Below, one piece after another: positions 60,345 through 64,000 of a stretch of DNA of 64,000 bases. This stretch comes from Endozoicomonas arenosclerae (GTDB lineage: Bacteria > Pseudomonadota > Gammaproteobacteria > Pseudomonadales > Endozoicomonadaceae), in the NCBI RefSeq assembly GCF_001562015.1, contig NZ_LASA01000054.1, positions 25,377 through 89,376 on the forward strand, read 5' to 3'. The position numbers and the translations under genes are program-made. Below the pieces are notes generated by a model. The model worked only from the letters and a program-made list of their open reading frames with translations. It made no database searches and was not told where the DNA came from. Every line of letters starts with the position of its first letter. Within the stretch, counting starts at the first letter, position 1.

Positions 60345-60741
60345 CTAGATCAGGTCTACCCAAAAAGTCGGTGCGAGCGTTGTCGAGCTTGCTGAGATCT
60401 GGATCAAATAAGTTATCTCTGGCATGGCCTGCCTTTTCCATTAGGGCCTTGGCTTTTGCCTGCTGTCCCAGATTTTTATCAGGATGGTTTTTAGTAGCAA
60501 ATTTTCTAAATGCTTTATTGACTTGCCTTTCCGTTGGGAAATCTTCTTTTATACCCAAAGTTTCAAGTTGCTCAATTCTCTGCTGGTAATAATCCTTAAC
60601 CTCCTGGAGTGTCCAGGGATATGGAATATCATTTTCATCGTATGTTTGTGCTGAAATGTTGCCGGAAAGGACGCAGCAAAGAGCAGCCATCAATGGCATA
60701 ACTCTTCTTAATGCACAGGTTGGTGGATAGGTCTTTTTCAT
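60334..60741 (-). CDS. Exported J-domain protein, 3' end altered by IS5
   Basis: A 135-residue protein with a signal peptide (about 1-31, ending GNISAQ) and a J-domain-like region with VNKAFRKFATKNHPDKNLG, including the HPD motif needed to stimulate an Hsp70 ATPase. The last residues GKV and the stop codon come from the IS5 end, so the native C-terminus is lost or changed. A J domain outside the cytoplasm has no bacterial Hsp70 partner, so a secreted role on host Hsp70 is possible inference. AGGAGCAGGACC precedes the ATG. Confidence 0.7.
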   Translation of the reverse strand: MKKTYPPTCALRRVMPLMAALCCVLSGNISAQTYDENDIPYPWTLQEVKDYYQQRIEQLETLGIKEDFPTERQVNKAFRKFATKNHPDKNLGQQAKAKALMEKAGHARDNLFDPDLSKLDNARTDFLGRPDLGKV

Positions 60742-60951
60742 GGTCCTGCTCCTATAGTCGGTTTAGGGAGTAAGACCTGATAAGTGCTTAGCTGTTTCGA
60801 ATTAGTATATAAAAAACACCTCTCTGTCAGTAGCTCTTGACTATCCTGTTGTTTTTCCAGTTGTTTTCTTTTTAACAAGCCGGTCAGTCATGCTAACAAC
60901 CATCAGCATGCTCTATTTTTTATGGTGGTTAAATTTTGGGAGGTTTTTCTG

Positions 60952-61329
60952 ATGTTCTGTGTTGAAACCTATCTGGCTCAGAGCCCTGTTCACGGAGTAG
61001 GGCTGTTTGCCGGGCAATCCATTAAGAAGGGAGTAATCCTCTACAAGGAAAACCCAGAGCTGGATTTGCATCTTTCTGAGCAGGCATTGCTTCAGCTGGA
61101 AGCTTCAGAGCAGGCATTTATTAAGCACTATGGTTTTTTTGATGTAACAAGAAATCGCTGGCACCTTTCACACGATAACATCCGATTTTGTAATCATTCC
61201 AAACAGGGCAATATTTCTTTGGTGGAAGACGGGAGACTGATTGCTCTTAGAGATATTGATAGTGGAGAGGAGCTTTTGCAGGACTACCGGGAAATCAAAA
61301 CCTACGAAGGAAGAAACCTTAAAGACTGA
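60952..61329 (+). CDS. Small SET-domain protein
   Basis: A 125-residue protein built almost wholly of a SET domain: ETYLAQSPVHGVGLFAGQSIKKG at the N-terminus, NIRFCNHSKQGNISL (the RFxNHS AdoMet and substrate motif) and ALRDIDSGEELLQDY at the C-terminus. SET proteins are lysine methyltransferases; bacterial ones include nucleomodulins and modifiers of bacterial proteins. No post-SET cysteines are seen. GGGAGG eight to nine bases upstream selects ATG 60952 over an earlier in-frame GTG/ATG. Confidence 0.82.
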   Translation: MFCVETYLAQSPVHGVGLFAGQSIKKGVILYKENPELDLHLSEQALLQLEASEQAFIKHYGFFDVTRNRWHLSHDNIRFCNHSKQGNISLVEDGRLIALRDIDSGEELLQDYREIKTYEGRNLKD

Positions 61330-61367
61330 CTACCTTTAAGCACTTGGTTGTTCTGATAGGTTTAAAA

Positions 61368-62444
61368 ATGAAGAAAAAATTATTTCTGGGATTTCTTGTT
61401 TCGGCATTGTCTTGTCTCACTTTGCCGACTTTTGCATCTGATTCAGAAAAACAGAGTCATGATTCGCAGAGACCTGGTGAGCTTCATGAAACCATGCGAA
61501 AAGCATTTTCTGAAAGCAGAAGCAGTGATGAAGACGACATGAAACTCAGAGAATTACAAAAAAGTCTGAGGGGCGCTGATGAAATTGATGAGCAACTTGA
61601 GAGCAGGTACAAAAGAATAACAGAACATTTGAAAAAAGTTCTGGAGTCGGATGAGCTCAAAGAGGCTCAAGCCCATTGTCAGGGCGATTGTGAGGAAGAA
61701 GACCAGAAAGAGAACGACTCCAGAGTTTCTGTTACTGTGGGAGCTGTCAGGGTAGAGCTGGATAATCAGGTTTCATTCATTGAATCGAAAAAGCTCTTTG
61801 AAGCCATTGAGACTCATTTGGAGAAACACTGGCATGGGCGTCATCACCAATATTTAGCCGATGCTACTAAGGCTGGATATTACCTGAAGGTAGTCAAAAG
61901 CTATCAGGAAGTCGATGATCTTGCTGAGGATAGGAGTGTAGAAGTATATCTGGACGTGGATGCCAACACCACTGCTTTGCTGGGGCTGTTGAGATTGAGT
62001 GCAAGAGTGGCATTAGCGGAAATAGATGCTCTGCCTGATGGGGAAAAGCAGTTTGTTCAGGATGAACTCGAAAGATCTTTTCTTCACATTCTGCCCTTTT
62101 TGGGAGTCAATCCTCCAAACAAAGCGACTATTAAGCCTAAGAGTGCCAAGGGCTTTTTCAGCTTTATTTTAACCATGTTTCAGCTCAGTGAACTCGATAA
62201 AGAGCTGTCTGCAGATGATGACCAGCCTGGGAGTCTATCTCTTTTACAGGAAGTGATTCAGGCTTCCCATGATGCTGGCCTTGATGATGATGTGGCTATC
62301 TTCAAAGGCTATAGTGACCTGCTTTCATTCTCTCCCTGTAGCCTGGCATCTGTATACAGCTTAAGGCGCGACACGCTGTTGCCTCACTTTGGTAAACCGT
62401 TGACAGGCTGGTGCGATTCTCTGGTCGGGCTCAAAGTACATTAG
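61368..62444 (+). CDS. Exported protein of unknown function
   Basis: A 358-residue protein with a clear signal peptide (MKKKLFLGFLVSALSCLTLPTFA). The rest is acidic and helical: a charged region (about 25-110) with a CQGDC pair, and a C-terminal globular region with VSVTVGAVRVELDNQVSF and ARVALAEIDALPDGEKQFVQDEL. I recognise no family. It lies 38 bases after the SET gene and could be in the same transcript. Its stop overlaps the convergent GH13 gene by four bases. Confidence 0.65.
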   Translation: MKKKLFLGFLVSALSCLTLPTFASDSEKQSHDSQRPGELHETMRKAFSESRSSDEDDMKLRELQKSLRGADEIDEQLESRYKRITEHLKKVLESDELKEAQAHCQGDCEEEDQKENDSRVSVTVGAVRVELDNQVSFIESKKLFEAIETHLEKHWHGRHHQYLADATKAGYYLKVVKSYQEVDDLAEDRSVEVYLDVDANTTALLGLLRLSARVALAEIDALPDGEKQFVQDELERSFLHILPFLGVNPPNKATIKPKSAKGFFSFILTMFQLSELDKELSADDDQPGSLSLLQEVIQASHDAGLDDDVAIFKGYSDLLSFSPCSLASVYSLRRDTLLPHFGKPLTGWCDSLVGLKVH

Positions 62445-64000
62445 GACTCATGCACTAACCACAATACCTGATACGGCTTGAGTTGAAGGTCAGCAATTAC
62501 ACCATTGCCCAATAAGTCGAACCAGCCAGCATAATCGGGCTGGTTCAACTTTTGATGTGCGGGTGTCAGATTATGAATAGCCACCAGTTTACGACTGCCG
62601 GATGTTCTCAAAAATGCAAATATACCGGGCTCCATATCCAGAATACTTTGTGAGGCATTCGGGTGAAAGCAGGGTTCCTGTTTGCGAATTCTGAGATTAT
62701 TCAAGAGCGAATGGAATACTAGCGATTGAATTGAAATCGGGTTTTCCAGCTCGGGCAACAATTCTTCCAATAACCATTTCCGACGATTGATGGATCGGGT
62801 TCTGCCGGTACTTTCTACACCCGCCAGGTCGTTAGGCGTGGCAAAAAGACTGTGGATGTACAAGGCAGGAATACCGCGCATGCCCAGCATGATGAGCTGA
62901 GAGCAGAGAAAGCGCTGCACTTGCCACTGATCTTCACCCCTTCGAGTCCCTTTCATGGCATCAAAAAGCGCAATGTTGATCTCATAAGGAGACTCTGACT
63001 GGTCCGGCAGGGTGCGCATGCTCACGAAACCACCAAAACGATGCATGCTGTCGATCAGTTCTGACACTTCATTGTCCGGGATCACTCCAGTCAAGGGGCG
63101 AAGGCCGATGCCATCGTGGGATGCTGTGAAATTCAAGACCGTGCAGCCTTCCGGATAATCGGGCAGTGCCCTGGCCCATTGCACCAGATATTTTTCTGTG
63201 CCCCTATTTAGTGCATGAAGTATTAAAGGGGGAAGGGCAAATTGATAAACCATTTGCGCTTCGTCTTGCTGACCAAAATAACTGATGTTTTCTTCATGAG
63301 GGACATTTGTTTCTGTTAATAGCAGGCTGCCTGGACAAGCCTTTTCCATAATCAGTCGAAACAGCTTAACAATGGCGTGGGTTTCAGGAAGACTCATGCA
63401 ATGAGTACCCAGTTGCTTCCAGAGAAAAGCAATGGCATCCAGTCGTATGACGCTGCTGCCGCGAGCCAGATAGAAAAGCAGAATATCCACCATCTGGATT
63501 AGAACGTCCGGATTCTGGAAGTTCAGATCGATCTGATCTTCACTGAATGTTGCCCAGACGTGCTTCAACCCCCGCCTTGTATGAATAGGTACTAAAAGAG
63601 GAGAGTTTCTTGGGCGAGTCACAGCACTAAGATCCGTCTCAGGAGTTTCTTCTATAAAGTAATCCCTGCCAGGTTGTGTACCACTGACAAAGTCTGCAAA
63701 CCACAGGCTTTCTCTGGAAATATGATTGATCACCAGATCCGACATAAACCGGTAATTATTGGAGATGGATTCTATGTCCTGCCAGCTTCCTAATTGTTCA
63801 TTAACCGACAGATAATCAATGACGGAAAAACCATCATCTGAGCTGTAAGGAAAATAGGGAAGAATGTGTACAGTGTTGATGACTTCATTGAGATGGGCAT
63901 CAAGGAAGCCCTTTAAAACCTGCAGCGGTGTCTGGTCGCTGTTATCAGAAAGAGAGTCGCCATAGGTAATGAGAAACGCATCTTTTTCAGACCAGGCGGG
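62441..64000 (-). CDS. GH13_18 sucrose-phosphorylase-like enzyme (5' partial)
   Basis: 520 codons are visible and the frame runs off the right edge, so the true start is outside. ITYGDSLSDN and ILPYFPYSSDDGFSVIDY open the TIM barrel; the catalytic Asp nucleophile is in VIRLDAIAFLWK, the Glu acid/base in LLLTETNVPH and the third Asp in FTASHDGIG. Sucrose and glucosylglycerate phosphorylases of GH13_18 use phosphate to release alpha-glucose-1-phosphate in the cytoplasm. Which sugar is used cannot be decided here. The C-terminal beta domain is complete. Confidence 0.88.
   Translation of the reverse strand, partial: PAWSEKDAFLITYGDSLSDNSDQTPLQVLKGFLDAHLNEVINTVHILPYFPYSSDDGFSVIDYLSVNEQLGSWQDIESISNNYRFMSDLVINHISRESLWFADFVSGTQPGRDYFIEETPETDLSAVTRPRNSPLLVPIHTRRGLKHVWATFSEDQIDLNFQNPDVLIQMVDILLFYLARGSSVIRLDAIAFLWKQLGTHCMSLPETHAIVKLFRLIMEKACPGSLLLTETNVPHEENISYFGQQDEAQMVYQFALPPLILHALNRGTEKYLVQWARALPDYPEGCTVLNFTASHDGIGLRPLTGVIPDNEVSELIDSMHRFGGFVSMRTLPDQSESPYEINIALFDAMKGTRRGEDQWQVQRFLCSQLIMLGMRGIPALYIHSLFATPNDLAGVESTGRTRSINRRKWLLEELLPELENPISIQSLVFHSLLNNLRIRKQEPCFHPNASQSILDMEPGIFAFLRTSGSRKLVAIHNLTPAHQKLNQPDYAGWFDLLGNGVIADLQLKPYQVLWLVHES

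Noticed and set aside
60334..60741. J-domain gene and arginase-like gene as one gene split by IS5
   Set aside because: Removing IS5 would join the frames, but a J-domain/arginase fusion is not a known architecture and the flanking target tetramers differ.

Overview
The window looks like a chromosomal segment of a host-associated marine gammaproteobacterium, most like Endozoicomonadaceae/Oceanospirillales. That placement is an inference from gene content: AhpC/AhpF close to E. coli-type proteins, a chitin-active LPMO with a CBM73-like tail, a secreted J-domain protein, a small SET-domain protein, a PI-PLC-like protein, a GH13 phosphorylase and several IS families. No rRNA or phylogenetic marker is present to prove it.

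Layout. (1) 1-16.7 kb is core chromosome: ahpF(partial)/ahpC with a candidate OxyR site, a hotdog thioesterase, a large di-heme peroxidase/FG-GAP/ASPIC fusion protein, an LPMO, an MFS symporter, an outer-membrane protein, a DUF1415/DUF2062/Gre-like operon, rmuC, a PI-PLC-like protein, a divergent LysR/VOC pair, an SDR, then tRNA-Ser(GGA) and tRNA-Arg(ACG) with promoter and terminator. (2) About 17.4-54.1 kb is a lambda-like siphophage prophage. Its left end carries a large serine recombinase cluster (recombinase, HTH partner, DUF2924, small coupled ORF). Next come three genes of unknown or nuclease type (20.0-23.8 kb), a replication block (HTH, ATPase, SSB-like, primase-helicase) bounded by two iteron-like repeat sets, a ParB-methyltransferase, lysis genes, a short minus-strand cargo operon, and the packaging/head/tail genes (Nu1-like, A, W, B, C, D, E, connector, Z, U, V, tape measure and distal tail). 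Two minus-strand cargo insertions interrupt the tail block: a DUF559-like nuclease candidate and an AHH nuclease plus DUF1629 immunity pair. (3) 54.1-60.4 kb is a mosaic of mobile DNA. It holds a retron-type reverse transcriptase whose overlapping upstream partner gene is cut off by an IS1-family element, an IS3-family element nested inside that IS1 with a 4-bp target duplication, an IS5-like transposase remnant, an AT-rich arginase-family plus 2OG-Fe(II) oxygenase pair, and a complete IS5 that created hybrid ends on both flanking genes. (4) 60.3-64 kb returns to chromosome: secreted J-domain protein, SET-domain protein, secreted unknown protein and a partial GH13_18 phosphorylase.

How it fits together. 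The prophage is nearly complete structurally, but I could not identify a CI-type repressor or a tail-assembly chaperone, so viability is uncertain. Best candidates for undescribed biology are: the coupled unknown pair at 20014-22150 next to a membrane-anchored DUF4041/T5orf172 protein; the IS-decapitated retron; the AHH/DUF1629 pair and DUF559-like cargo gene in the tail operon; the GTTGACA repeat cluster where a cos site would be expected; and the arginase/2OG-oxygenase pair.
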